From the NCBI GenBank assembly GCA_017454915.1, contig JAFTCC010000032.1:17766-81765 (forward strand): DNA of 64,000 bases, read 5' to 3'. Below, one piece after another: positions 34,226-42,377 of the stretch; position 1 is the stretch's first letter; every line of letters begins with the position of its first letter. The notes under the pieces were generated by a model, which saw only the letters and a list, made by a program, of their open reading frames with translations, was not told the origin of the DNA and ran no database searches. The stretch comes from Paludibacteraceae bacterium. GTDB taxonomy: Bacteria > Bacteroidota > Bacteroidia > Bacteroidales > Paludibacteraceae. A program made the position numbers and the translations under genes.

Positions 34226-35188
34226 ATGGAATTTAAATCTAATCAGAAACAAGACTTGTCGTCAGGGTGCGCTGCCGCACTATGCTTTATACCGACAATA
34301 TTAGTTGCGGTAATAGGACTATGCTGCCTGCCTTTTGGATTAGTACTTATTGTTTTGGGAATTATATGGTTCATGTTGTCATTTTCCGAAATAAAGAAAG
34401 CTCGGCAACGTGAAAAAGATAGACTTGAGCAACTTAAAATGATTAGGGAGAATACTGATTATGAATTGTGTGCTAAGACATTGACTGTTATAGATCAAGG
34501 AAGGCCGATTGCAGAGCTTGACAGTGATTATATGTCACTTACCCCCATTCAAAGAGAATATACTCTTAATAGCGTATTTGAGAATGTCGTTAAAAAGGGA
34601 ATAGAAGATGGCATCATAACAGAAGATGAGGAAAAGGCTATAAGTACGTTCGCAGAACATTTTAGTTTATCTAAGCAAGTGTTTGATGCTCAACCATGGT
34701 ATGAACAATATGTAAAACTACTGACACTAAATGATTTAATGAATGGAATAGTTCCGAAACGGCGTGAAATCTCAATTGAAGGATATTTTCTGAATCTCGT
34801 TAAAGGCGAACAATTGTTGTGGCGGTTTGATGATATAGCATATTATGAAGAGGTAAAACGCACACATTATGAAGGGCGTTCGTCGGGTGTTAGCATACGT
34901 ATTGCAAAAGGAGTGTATTATCGAACAAGCGCTTCTAAAGGTGTCCCTGTAACTACAACTGAGATGAAGCAAAAGGCCATTGGTACTCTGTTTGTTGCAA
35001 CAAAGAACCTATATTTTTATAGTGCTCAAAAGACTGTCAAAATACCGTTTAATAAAGTGGTCGCATTCACACCATACTCTGACGGTTTAGGAGTGCAGAA
35101 AGACACAGCTACTGCAAAACCTCAAATATTTGCTGGACTTGATGGCTGGTTTGCATTTAATTTGGTAAGCAATATTTGTAATTTGTAG
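34226..35188 (+). CDS. Membrane protein with TerB-like and PH/GRAM-like parts
   Basis: The 320-residue product has two adjacent membrane helices near the N-terminus (about 15-55, 'AAALCFIPTILVAVIGLCCL'), a charged helix, a helical TerB-like segment (about 105-170, 'KKGIEDGIITEDEEKAISTF'), and a C-terminal strand-rich domain with 'GEQLLWRFDDIAYYEE', 'SGVSIRIAKGVYYRTSASKG', 'GTLFVATKNLYFYSAQKTVKI' and 'GLDGWFAFNLVSN'. The last part looks like a bacterial PH/GRAM-type domain that recurs in many uncharacterised bacterial and phage proteins. The domain set suggests a sensor on the cytoplasmic face of the membrane; no function is known. AT-rich; probably acquired. Bases 35189-35370 after it are AT-rich without a feature. 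Confidence 0.7.
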   Translation: MEFKSNQKQDLSSGCAAALCFIPTILVAVIGLCCLPFGLVLIVLGIIWFMLSFSEIKKARQREKDRLEQLKMIRENTDYELCAKTLTVIDQGRPIAELDSDYMSLTPIQREYTLNSVFENVVKKGIEDGIITEDEEKAISTFAEHFSLSKQVFDAQPWYEQYVKLLTLNDLMNGIVPKRREISIEGYFLNLVKGEQLLWRFDDIAYYEEVKRTHYEGRSSGVSIRIAKGVYYRTSASKGVPVTTTEMKQKAIGTLFVATKNLYFYSAQKTVKIPFNKVVAFTPYSDGLGVQKDTATAKPQIFAGLDGWFAFNLVSNICNL

Positions 35189-35370
35189 ATATATGCCCCT
35201 AAATTATTGTGATATTTTATAAAGAACTATATAGACAACAAACTGATTAGAGTTTGAGTAAATAGCTCCATTGGATTTATTGTCTTGGGAGATTGTTTTT
35301 TAGGTTAGTCAAAGGGCTCACAATCCTTTTGTCAATCTAATTTGTTTTCTTGACATCTATGCTGCATGAC

Positions 35371-35772
35371 TTATTCATCTTCGCATGGATTTTCGTTAAA
35401 AGTTTCACCACCGTTAGCATATTTCCAATAGCCAGCAATACATGATTTTGTGCATGCGTACCCTAATGCATCGTGGAAATTTCTTGCCATTGTCGCATTT
35501 TGAGTTGATACAACTAATTCATTATAATAAAAAACAGCAGTGGTTGAACCATCAGTATGCATTTGTTCTTTTGCATGATTTTTTAATACTTCTAAATTGG
35601 TTTCTTGTGTTATATATACAAAAACGCGCATTTTTGCATCATCTTTATAGTATGCAACTTGGTTGAATTTTTTTTCGTTGTCGTTATCGGCACTATTGCA
35701 TGCGGCAAATAAGGAAACCAAAAAACACATAACCATCATAAAGGGTAAAAAAAAGCAGCATTTCTTTTTCAT
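35371..35772 (-). CDS. Small lipoprotein, unknown
   Basis: The 133-residue product has a long signal peptide with a lipobox (VSLFAAC) and a mature part containing 'MRVFVYITQETNLEVLKNHA', 'STTAVFYYNELVVST' and a Cys pair near the C-terminus ('YACTKSCIAGYWKYANGG'). The strand-helix pattern with an aromatic core is seen in a number of small Bacteroidetes lipoproteins without known role. It lies 63 bp downstream of tRNA-Arg on the same strand. Confidence 0.65.
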   Translation of the reverse strand: MKKKCCFFLPFMMVMCFLVSLFAACNSADNDNEKKFNQVAYYKDDAKMRVFVYITQETNLEVLKNHAKEQMHTDGSTTAVFYYNELVVSTQNATMARNFHDALGYACTKSCIAGYWKYANGGETFNENPCEDE

Positions 35773-35835
35773 AGTTGGATTAATTAAACAATTGTAGATA
35801 CTAATACTTTTTGATATTCTCTTGCGGAGGATACT

Positions 35836-35912
35836 TGGTGACCCCGGTGGGATTCAAACCCACGACCTTCAGAACCGGAATCTGACGCTCTATTCAGCTA
35901 AGCTACGGAGCC
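35836..35912 (-). tRNA. tRNA-Arg(CCG)
   Basis: The minus strand folds into a 77-nt cloverleaf: acceptor GGCTCCG/CGGGGTC with discriminator A and encoded CCA; D arm 'AGCTTAGCTGAATAGAGC'; anticodon stem TCAGA/TCTGA around loop TTCCGGT, giving anticodon CCG (codon CGG); T arm 'GTGGGTTTGAATCCCAC'. The AT-rich accessory region 31.4-35.8 kb ends beside its 3' end; no second copy of the 3' part was seen in the window. Confidence 0.95.
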
Positions 35913-36020
35913 AAAACTATTTTTCTAATTCACTATTTACTATGTATTTGCATTGCAGTTTGCGTTTTTTTACCGCCCGGTCGAGAGGCAACGTGCGCAA
36001 CCGGCAAATGGTTTCTTATG

Positions 36021-36052
36021 CAAAGGTACGGATTTTTTGCGAAACAGTCAAA
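36021..36052 (-). promoter_or_regulatory. Promoter upstream of tRNA-Arg, with GTCAAA repeats
   Basis: On the minus strand, TTTG (36052-36049), 20 bases, TACCTTTG (36028-36021): a perfect promoter pointing at the tRNA, about 100 bases upstream of its 5' end. Four GTCAAA repeats (plus strand 36047, 36054, 36065, 36076) overlap and flank the -33 box. Confidence 0.7.
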
Positions 36053-36102
36053 CGTCAAAAAACCGTCAAAAACCCGTCAAACCCCCATTGTTTGGGCTGT
36101 GT

Positions 36103-36777
36103 TTATCTTCTCGACCTCATGAAGATTAGCAAGTACTGGACGAGTGTGGCGAGGCTTGCAAGGGCTGCAACGACGTAGGTGTATGCTGCGGACTTGAGTG
36201 CGTCAACCGCCATGGGTTTGGTCTGCGCGTCAACGATGCCGGCTTTGTCAAGCCACTGCACTGCGCGCTTGGAGGCGTTGATTTCCACGGGCAGTGTTAT
36301 GAGTGAGAAGAGAGAGGTGATGGCGAACAGCACAATCCCAACACCGAGTAAGTATGGGGTTACCTCCAGCAACAGTATTCCGATGGTGAGTATCCATGGT
36401 GTAAACTTGTTGGATATGTTCACTGCCGGCACGAGCGCACTTCGCAAGCGCAGGGGCGAGTAGGCGGTGGCGTGCTGAACTGCATGTCCGCACTCGTGAG
36501 CCGCAACGGCGATGGCGGCAACGGTTCGTTGGCCAAAGACGGGAGTGCTCAGGTTCACGGTCTTCTTCATGGGGTCATAGTGGTCGGTTAGCGAACCTTC
36601 TGTGGAGAGTACGCTGACGTCGGTGATGCCGTTTTCACGAAGCATCTGCTCTGCAACTTCTTTGCCGCTTTGCTGCACTCGAACTTGACCATATTTTTGC
36701 ATCTTTTTTTCGAGGTTGTTGCTCACCAGATAACTGATGAGTGCAATCACTCCGAAAATCATGTAATAGCCTATCAT
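36103..36777 (-). CDS. Neutral zinc metallopeptidase (YugP family)
   Basis: The 224-residue membrane protein has an N-terminal helix, a HECGH metal site (His94-Glu95-His98 in 'AIAVAAHECGHAVQHA'), two or three membrane helices in the middle ('WILTIGILLLEVTPYLLGVG', 'VLFAITSLFSLITLPVEI') and a final one. 'INASKRAVQWLDKAGIVDA' after the third helix is typical of this family. Substrates are unknown. It lies 13 bp after the DUF4835 gene at the end of the bamD-rpoZ-coaBC unit. Confidence 0.88.
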   Translation of the reverse strand: MIGYYMIFGVIALISYLVSNNLEKKMQKYGQVRVQQSGKEVAEQMLRENGITDVSVLSTEGSLTDHYDPMKKTVNLSTPVFGQRTVAAIAVAAHECGHAVQHATAYSPLRLRSALVPAVNISNKFTPWILTIGILLLEVTPYLLGVGIVLFAITSLFSLITLPVEINASKRAVQWLDKAGIVDAQTKPMAVDALKSAAYTYVVAALASLATLVQYLLIFMRSRR

Positions 36778-36790
36778 AACTCTCTGCTGT

Positions 36791-37702
36791 TTATTGTTTT
36801 ATTTTCTCGTAAGTGTTTATGCGTGTAGGATCTACATCAAAAAGTATCTGGTAAACGTTTTTTTTCTCGTCTGGCGTGCCTTTTGTGAAGATGTCGGTCA
36901 GTTCCTGATTTTTTGCGTCAAGGAAAAGCGCGACGAGTGCTGTTTCTGGTCTTGCGCGGTTAACCTTGCGCAGCACTTCTATGTTTTTTGCTATAGCCGC
37001 TCTGCCGTTGTCCACATTGGCTGACATCATGTCGAGTCCAAGGCGGTGATATTCATAAAAGTAAAGGCGAAGTGGCTTAAATGCGTCGTCCATCAGGTTG
37101 TTGATGATGGCGTAGCGGTTGCGGTGGTCATCAAACGCCTTCCAGCCTTTCATCTCGCCGCCTTCGATTGATGCGCTCTGGGCGTTGCTCACTATGTTTT
37201 CGCACTGCTGGAAATATGGCGTGCCGCCCATCTTAGCGTATGTGTCTGCGTCCCAGCCCATGACGAGGTAGGCATAGTAGGTGAGCAATGCCGTGAGGTT
37301 TGAGCTGAAACTGTTGTCCTGAAATTCCAACTGGTCATATTCCGCATACTTGAAGTTGAAGTTGTTGTCCTTCATGTTGAGTAGCGGGGTGGTGTACGAA
37401 GTCTCAAAAACCGGACGGCGGGCCTGAAGGGTGAGCTCACAGTTGAACATGTTGTTGGCTTCGTCATATCCGTTGACGACTATCAGCACCGAACATTCAA
37501 TCCGTTCTTGTTGCGTGACGGTTTGATTGGTGAACTTGCGGTTGTTGAGATACTCTGTTATGCTTGTCTGCAGTGTGCTGAAAACCTGCTTGTTAGAACC
37601 CTGTATCTGGTCTGAGTTGATTGTGACGCGGCAGTCCAATTCTTGTGCCGCCATCAGTGCCGGAACTATCGCAAGTAGTAGTATGAGCAGTTTTCTGGTC
37701 AT
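36791..37702 (-). CDS. DUF4835 family exported protein
   Basis: The 303-residue periplasmic protein has a signal peptide (MTRKLLILLLAIVPALMAAQ) and the DUF4835 pattern: 'LDCRVTINSDQIQGSNKQVF', 'LNNRKFTNQTVTQQERIECSV', 'PVFETSYTTPLLNMKDNNFNF', 'LLTYYAYLVMGWDADTYAKMGGTPYF' and 'GWKAFDDHRNRYAIINNLMD'. The family is confined to Bacteroidetes and sits after coaBC in many genomes; gliding/type IX secretion work has touched on it, but its role is unclear to me. Its ATG overlaps the coaBC stop (ATGA at 37702-37699). Confidence 0.88.
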   Translation of the reverse strand: MTRKLLILLLAIVPALMAAQELDCRVTINSDQIQGSNKQVFSTLQTSITEYLNNRKFTNQTVTQQERIECSVLIVVNGYDEANNMFNCELTLQARRPVFETSYTTPLLNMKDNNFNFKYAEYDQLEFQDNSFSSNLTALLTYYAYLVMGWDADTYAKMGGTPYFQQCENIVSNAQSASIEGGEMKGWKAFDDHRNRYAIINNLMDDAFKPLRLYFYEYHRLGLDMMSANVDNGRAAIAKNIEVLRKVNRARPETALVALFLDAKNQELTDIFTKGTPDEKKNVYQILFDVDPTRINTYEKIKQ

Positions 37703-38916
37703 TTGTTCTTGTGTTCAACTATGTGGTCCACAATGGCTTTTGCCACTTGTGCTTTGCTCATCAGTTCAAGTTCTTTTCCTTCTTTTTTACCACGCGTGAA
37801 AATGGTTACCTTGTTGGTGTCACAGCCAAACCCTGCACCCTCGTCGCGCAACGAGTTGAGGACAATGAAGTCGAGGTTCTTGCTGTCCATTTTTTTGAGC
37901 GCGTTGACTTGCTCGTCATTAGTTTCAAGCGCGAAGCCGAGCATCCACTCGTCGGGCTGACGCTTTACTTTGCCGAGTGCGGCGGCGATGTCTTTGGTAG
38001 GTTCAAGGTCTAAGCTGATGTTTTGTTCATGGCGCTTTATTTTGCTGCCGCTTGTCGTTTTGGGCCTATAGTCTGCCACCGCTGCGCAAAGTATCACTCC
38101 GTCAAAGTAGTTTTTAGCGTGGCAGGTTAGTGCCGCCTCGTACATCTGTTGGGCAGTGGTTACGCCAATAATCTCAATGTCGCTGTGTTTTGCCTTGACG
38201 CTGACAGGTCCGCTAATCACCGTCACGCTTGCTCCTCTTGCCCGGCATTCGTCAGCGAGTGCGTAAGCCATTTTTCCTGTTGAGTGGTTGCTGATGAACC
38301 GCACAGGGTCAATGTTCTCCACTGTTGGGCCTGCGGTAATCAGAATACTTTGATACTCAAGGCTCTGTGGTGTTAGCAAGTCTTGCGTGGCAGTCAGTAT
38401 GTCTTCAGGCTCTGGCATTCGTCCTTCTCCGCTTACGCCGCATGCCAGTTCGCCCGTGGCTGGCATCATGACTTCCATGCCTCCGATGTCCTGCAGTGTC
38501 CTGATGTTGGCTTGCACGATTGGATTATGCCACATGGCTTCGTTCATGGCAGGTACTATAAGCCGTGGTCCGCCAAAGGCGAGCATCTGTGTCGTGAGGG
38601 CGTCGTCGCCAATGCCGGCTGCGAATTTACCGATGACGTTGGCTGTGGCAGGCGCTACAACGAAAATGTCTGCCCACTGCGCAAGCGACACGTGGGCTGT
38701 GGTGCGTGGCTCACGGTTGTCAAACACATCGGAGTAAAGCGGATTGCAAGATACTGTCTCAAGCGTCAACGGAGTAACGAAACGCAGGGCATTGGCTGTC
38801 GCCACTACCCTGACATCCGCGCCGCTCTTCTTATAGCGACGTATCAAATCCGGTATCTTGTAGGCGGCTATGCCACCACTGATGCCGACTAATATGTGTT
38901 TGCCGTTCAAGCACAT
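37699..38916 (-). CDS. coaBC: Bifunctional phosphopantothenoylcysteine decarboxylase/synthetase
   Basis: CoaBC makes 4'-phosphopantetheine precursors for coenzyme A. From ATG 38916 the product has 405 residues: the FMN-binding CoaC half (1-180, 'MCLNGKHILVGISGGIAAYK', catalytic 'PAMNEAMWHNP', 'GELACGVSGEGRM') and the CoaB half (190-405, 'LITAGPTVENIDPVRFISNHSTGKMAYALA', 'CAAVADYRP', 'KIKR'). The frame is open 24 codons upstream but that segment is basic junk reaching into rpoZ. It lies 16 bp after rpoZ. Confidence 0.95.
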   Translation of the reverse strand: MCLNGKHILVGISGGIAAYKIPDLIRRYKKSGADVRVVATANALRFVTPLTLETVSCNPLYSDVFDNREPRTTAHVSLAQWADIFVVAPATANVIGKFAAGIGDDALTTQMLAFGGPRLIVPAMNEAMWHNPIVQANIRTLQDIGGMEVMMPATGELACGVSGEGRMPEPEDILTATQDLLTPQSLEYQSILITAGPTVENIDPVRFISNHSTGKMAYALADECRARGASVTVISGPVSVKAKHSDIEIIGVTTAQQMYEAALTCHAKNYFDGVILCAAVADYRPKTTSGSKIKRHEQNISLDLEPTKDIAAALGKVKRQPDEWMLGFALETNDEQVNALKKMDSKNLDFIVLNSLRDEGAGFGCDTNKVTIFTRGKKEGKELELMSKAQVAKAIVDHIVEHKNK

Positions 38917-38932
38917 GGCACCCAAACTGACC

Positions 38933-39274
38933 TTAAAGTTCTTCTTCTTTCTCCTTGAGCGGATTGCGGTAGATGATCTTATGGTCAATGAACTCCTGTG
39001 TGGCTATCATGTGAGGTTTCGGAAGCCTCTCGTAGTAGCGCGAAAGTTCTATTTGTTCCTTGTTCTCAAACACTTCCTCAACACCGCTGTCTTGGTTTGC
39101 ATTAGCAAATTCCTGTAACTTCTGGTCAAGCTCATGCTTCATTTCGGTGTTGATTTGGTTTGCGCGCTTGGCAATGATGGCGACAGTTTCGTAAACGTTT
39201 CCAACCTCGCTCCACATGGCGTTCATGTCGCGAGTTTGGGTGTTGGCATCAGCCGTGATTTTTTTGAAATCCAT
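38933..39274 (-). CDS. rpoZ: RNA polymerase omega subunit, Bacteroidetes type
   Basis: The 113-residue protein has the omega core 'NVYETVAIIAKRANQINTEMKHELDQKLQEFA' in place of the proteobacterial 'grF.LvlvaarRArql' motif, followed by an acidic linker and a C-terminal extension 'YYERLPKPHMIATQEFIDHKIIYRNPLKEKEEEL' that marks the Bacteroidetes form. It stabilises the beta' subunit. It sits between bamD (70-bp gap) and coaBC (16-bp gap). A 6-bp hairpin GCCCAT-TCTG-ATGGGC (39300-39315) lies in the bamD-rpoZ gap. Confidence 0.88.
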   Translation of the reverse strand: MDFKKITADANTQTRDMNAMWSEVGNVYETVAIIAKRANQINTEMKHELDQKLQEFANANQDSGVEEVFENKEQIELSRYYERLPKPHMIATQEFIDHKIIYRNPLKEKEEEL

Positions 39275-39344
39275 AATTGTTTCTCGTTTTATTTTGTTTG
39301 CCCATTCTGATGGGCGGTTATTATTTGCTGATTATCTTTGGGTT

Positions 39345-40142
39345 CTATTCTTTCAAATGTTTTTTTATCTCAATGTAGATTTTGTCGGCCTGCTTGCGGA
39401 ATTTTCCGTCAGGATATTCGTTGATGAAGCTGTAGTACTCGTCTTTGGCATCACGAAACCTTTCCTCCTGCGTGTCGCTTGCGCTGGATTTGGCGCGAAG
39501 ATATTTGCTCTCGAAGATTATGTAGCCGAACTCTTCGCGGTAATTTGAGAAGGGATAATCGTTGAGCGCGTTGTTTGACACGATGATGGCAGATTGGTAG
39601 TTGTCGCCGCGATACAAACCGAGGTTGCGGTATAAGCGTGCGGTGAGCAACTCTTTGTATGCCAACTTGTTGAATAACTCGTCAAGCAGTTGGTCGGCCC
39701 TTTGTATGCTGTCTGATTCTGGATATAATTCCGTAAATTCCTGCAGGTTGCTGATGGCCTCGTTTGTCGTGGTCTGGTCTAACCGTGCGTCAGGCGACAT
39801 GAGATAGTTGCAGTAACCAATCATGAATTTTGAGAGTTCAGCGTACTCGCCTCTCGGAAAACTGCGCAGATAGGTCTGATAGTAGTCTATGGCGGATTGA
39901 TAGTCTTTGCTGCCTCGGTGACATTCAGCCAGATAATGTAAAATCTGCTGTGAGCGGTCCGTGCCGCGGTAGTACATGGCTATGTCGTCAAACAAACCTT
40001 GAGCCTTGATGTACTTCTTGGCGTTGAACAACTCAACAGCCTTCTGATACTTAAAGTTATGGTCAGTTGACTTGAGGATTTTGTTGTAGTCTGAACAGCC
40101 GCACAAAACCACTGTAAGCAATATGAAAATATATTTGCGCAT
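39345..40142 (-). CDS. bamD: Outer-membrane assembly lipoprotein BamD
   Basis: BamD is the essential lipoprotein of the beta-barrel assembly machine. From ATG 40142 the product has 265 residues: lipoprotein signal MRKYIFILLTVVLCGC (Cys16), then five TPR-like repeats ('YQKAVELFNAKKYIKAQGLF', 'SQQILHYLAECHRGSKDYQSAIDYYQTYLRSFPRGEYAELSKFMIGYCNY', and so on). The frame reads 33 codons further upstream, but that would start before the predicted promoter. The predicted mRNA start is only a few bases ahead of this ATG. Confidence 0.92.
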   Translation of the reverse strand: MRKYIFILLTVVLCGCSDYNKILKSTDHNFKYQKAVELFNAKKYIKAQGLFDDIAMYYRGTDRSQQILHYLAECHRGSKDYQSAIDYYQTYLRSFPRGEYAELSKFMIGYCNYLMSPDARLDQTTTNEAISNLQEFTELYPESDSIQRADQLLDELFNKLAYKELLTARLYRNLGLYRGDNYQSAIIVSNNALNDYPFSNYREEFGYIIFESKYLRAKSSASDTQEERFRDAKDEYYSFINEYPDGKFRKQADKIYIEIKKHLKE

Positions 40143-40151
40143 ATTATCGTG

Positions 40152-40182
40152 CAAAGTTACGACTTTTTTCGCAAACAGCAAA
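40152..40182 (-). promoter_or_regulatory. Promoter of the bamD-rpoZ-coaBC unit
   Basis: On the minus strand, TTTG (40182-40179), 19 bases, TAACTTTG (40159-40152). The box ends nine bases before the bamD ATG, so the leader is at most a few nucleotides. Confidence 0.78.
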
Positions 40183-40237
40183 AAAATATCATAAGCCTGT
40201 GCTATTATAGGCTTGACATTTTTTACGGAGCCACTTA

Positions 40238-40903
40238 TCACTTTTTCCCTGCAACGATGATTACAAATTCCCCTTTGGGTGGGGTGGCGGTAAAATGTGT
40301 GACAAGTTCCTGAAGCGTACCGTGCAATGTCTGTTCGTGTATTTTGCTTATTTCGCGGCTCACCGACGCGCGCCTTTCGTTTCCGAGGGCTTCGGCGAGT
40401 TGCTGCAGTGTCTTAACTACGCGGAACGGTGATTCGTAGAAAATCATCGTGCGTGTTTCCTCTTTTATTTGGTTGAGCCGTGTCAGCCGCCCTTTTTTTT
40501 GTGGTAGGAAGCCCTCGAAGCAGAAGCGGTCGTTTGGCAGCCCGGAATTTACGAGCGCCGGTATGCATGCTGTGGCTCCGGGCAATGTCTGAACCTCAAT
40601 GTCCGCCTCCACGCATGCCCTGACGAGCATAAAACCCGGGTCGCTAATGGCTGGTGTGCCGGCGTCGGAAATAAGCGCCACGTTGAGGCCGGCCTTAATG
40701 CGTTCCACAACACTGCCAACAGTCTGGTGCTCGTTGAACTTGTGGTGGCTCTGCATAGGGGTGTGAATGTCATAGTGGTGCAGCAGCACGCTGCTTGTGC
40801 GTGTGTCCTCGGCAAGAATTAAATCTGCCTCTTTGAGGACGCGCACAGCGCGAAACGTCATATCGTCGAGATTGCCGACAGGGGTGGGGACTACGTAGAG
40901 CAT
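40238..40903 (-). CDS. rsmI: 16S rRNA (cytidine-1402-2'-O)-methyltransferase
   Basis: RsmI methylates the 2'-OH of C1402 in the ribosomal P site. The 221-residue product has the TP-methylase core: 'LYVVPTPVGNLDDMTFRAVRVLKEADLILAEDTRTS' at the N-terminus, 'VALISDAGTPAISDPGFMLV' (SAM binding), 'LPGATACIPALVNSGLPNDRFCFEGFLPQKKG', and 'IFYESPFRVVKTLQQL'. It lacks the C-terminal extension of E. coli RsmI, as is common in Bacteroidetes. It lies 39 bp after the acidic protein gene on the same strand and ends 95 bp before the bamD start. Confidence 0.95.
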   Translation of the reverse strand: MLYVVPTPVGNLDDMTFRAVRVLKEADLILAEDTRTSSVLLHHYDIHTPMQSHHKFNEHQTVGSVVERIKAGLNVALISDAGTPAISDPGFMLVRACVEADIEVQTLPGATACIPALVNSGLPNDRFCFEGFLPQKKGRLTRLNQIKEETRTMIFYESPFRVVKTLQQLAEALGNERRASVSREISKIHEQTLHGTLQELVTHFTATPPKGEFVIIVAGKK

Positions 40904-40942
40904 AAAAATGTCGTGGGTAGAAATGCAGACGCAGTGGCTTAA

Positions 40943-41980
40943 TTATGCGAACAGGCGCGCTACTATAGCAAGGAAGTTCTGTTGGTCTTCTGACTCAAAA
41001 TCCCAATGCAGGGTGTTGCGCAGATAGGCTTGTGCCTCGTCGAGCGACTTGGTGAGGTTGAGGGCCTGTATGGTTTTGTTCATGATTTCACCCTTGCTGT
41101 CAAACAGAGTGCGCTGATAGTAAAAGCGGTCGCCGAGCGTCATGCCTTGGAATATGTCAACGATGCGGGCCTTGTTGAGCTGCTCGTTGCGGGTTGTGGA
41201 ATTGACTGAAGTGCCAATCGTGGCGGCCTGTTGGGTGTTAAACAGGTCAAAGGCGTCTGGCTCGGCATTGCCGTTGATCGTGTTCTCGTTTGCGCTTATC
41301 TGCTCAGCAGACTGTTCTTCATCTGAAGCGTCTTCTGCTCCGTCGCTAATTTGTGCTGGCTCGTCCGGTTGCTGTTCTTGTGCAAAGGCGTTCTGCTCTT
41401 GAGTCGCGGCGATTTCTTCCTGTTCTTGCTCCTGCTCCAGCTCCTGAGGTTCGGCGTCAATGTGTCCGCCGTTGTCGCCGTGTTGCCTAAAGTTTTGAGC
41501 AGCGTGCAAAACTCTTGAAATCCAACTCTCACTTGTCTCTGGCTCCGCTTCTTTTTCCTGCTGGGGCTCGTCGTTATGCGCAGCTTCGTGTGTTTCGGCT
41601 ATGTGCTGTTCTTCTGGCTGCGTCGGTTCTTCGGTTTCTATTTGTTCTTTGGAGTTATCCTGTTTCGTGTGCTCTTCTGCGTCATAATCATTTTGCGGCT
41701 CACTTGCGGCTACTGTCTGCTCATGATTTTCAACATTTTGCTGCTCTTCATTCAGTTCTTTGCGCTGCTCGTGGGACGTGTCCGCTTCTTCTGCTGTTGC
41801 AGGGGCGTTGACGTCTGTGGGGGTGAGGTCGTCTAATCGTTTGGCTATGTTCTCTGCCTTGTGTTTGGCAAGTTGAAGAAGAACGGGGGGGAGTGAGTTT
41901 ATCTCGCCGAGGCCTTTGGTGAGTTGAGTGAGTTCGGCGATGTCGTTCAATAGTAATTCTACTACAAGTTTGTTGTCCAT
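40943..41980 (-). CDS. Acidic, Glu/Gln-rich protein of unknown function
   Basis: The 345-residue product has three parts: an N-terminal helical segment ('MDNKLVVELLLNDIAELTQL', 1-45), a long low-complexity acidic linker rich in Glu, Gln and Ala (about 55-265), and a conserved-looking C-terminal domain of about 80 residues ('RIVDIFQGMTLGDRFYYQRTLF' to 'WDFESEDQQNFLAIVARLFA'). It has no signal peptide or membrane segment. The design resembles a scaffold with binding modules at each end. A TAACTTTG box (minus strand 42011-42004) lies 24 bases before its ATG. It probably shares a transcript with rsmI. Confidence 0.7.
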   Translation of the reverse strand: MDNKLVVELLLNDIAELTQLTKGLGEINSLPPVLLQLAKHKAENIAKRLDDLTPTDVNAPATAEEADTSHEQRKELNEEQQNVENHEQTVAASEPQNDYDAEEHTKQDNSKEQIETEEPTQPEEQHIAETHEAAHNDEPQQEKEAEPETSESWISRVLHAAQNFRQHGDNGGHIDAEPQELEQEQEQEEIAATQEQNAFAQEQQPDEPAQISDGAEDASDEEQSAEQISANENTINGNAEPDAFDLFNTQQAATIGTSVNSTTRNEQLNKARIVDIFQGMTLGDRFYYQRTLFDSKGEIMNKTIQALNLTKSLDEAQAYLRNTLHWDFESEDQQNFLAIVARLFA

Positions 41981-42215
41981 AATGAAAATTTATTTTGCAA
42001 GCGCAAAGTTATTAAAAATTATCTGATTATTTCTTTGACTGCGCGGAAAATCAAAGAAATATTTGTTTTTTTTATTAGCGCAACGCTAATTTAATGCTTT
42101 TTTATGCCCCGACAGTTAACTCTGTGCTGCCTCAATTTTTGTTGGCCATCTTGTAATGAAATGATACAAAAAAGCCTAAAAATGTAGCGATTTTGTGTTT
42201 TTGTGGCACATTTTC

Positions 42216-42246
42216 TTTCCATTTTGAAAAAATATCCGTAACTTTG
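42216..42246 (+). promoter_or_regulatory. Promoter of the large surface protein, in a 397-bp gap
   Basis: TTTC (42216-42219), 19 bases, TAACTTTG (42239-42246). The mRNA should start about 42252, leaving a 125-base leader. The remainder of the 41981-42377 gap is AT-rich with no other clear feature. Confidence 0.65.
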
Positions 42247-42377
42247 TGACGTTTTATTAAGGTATTTATATTTCCATAAGGTTAATAGAATTTGTGTCGA
42301 GTTGAGTAATATCAGCCGCTTTTTTAGATCAATGCCGCCAGTGGCATTAGAATTTTATGATATAAAGGACTACGCCT

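Noticed and set aside
31300..36000. Integrated element bounded by tRNA-Arg
   Set aside because: No integrase and no duplicated tRNA 3' end were found in the window, so integration is not supported beyond AT content and position.
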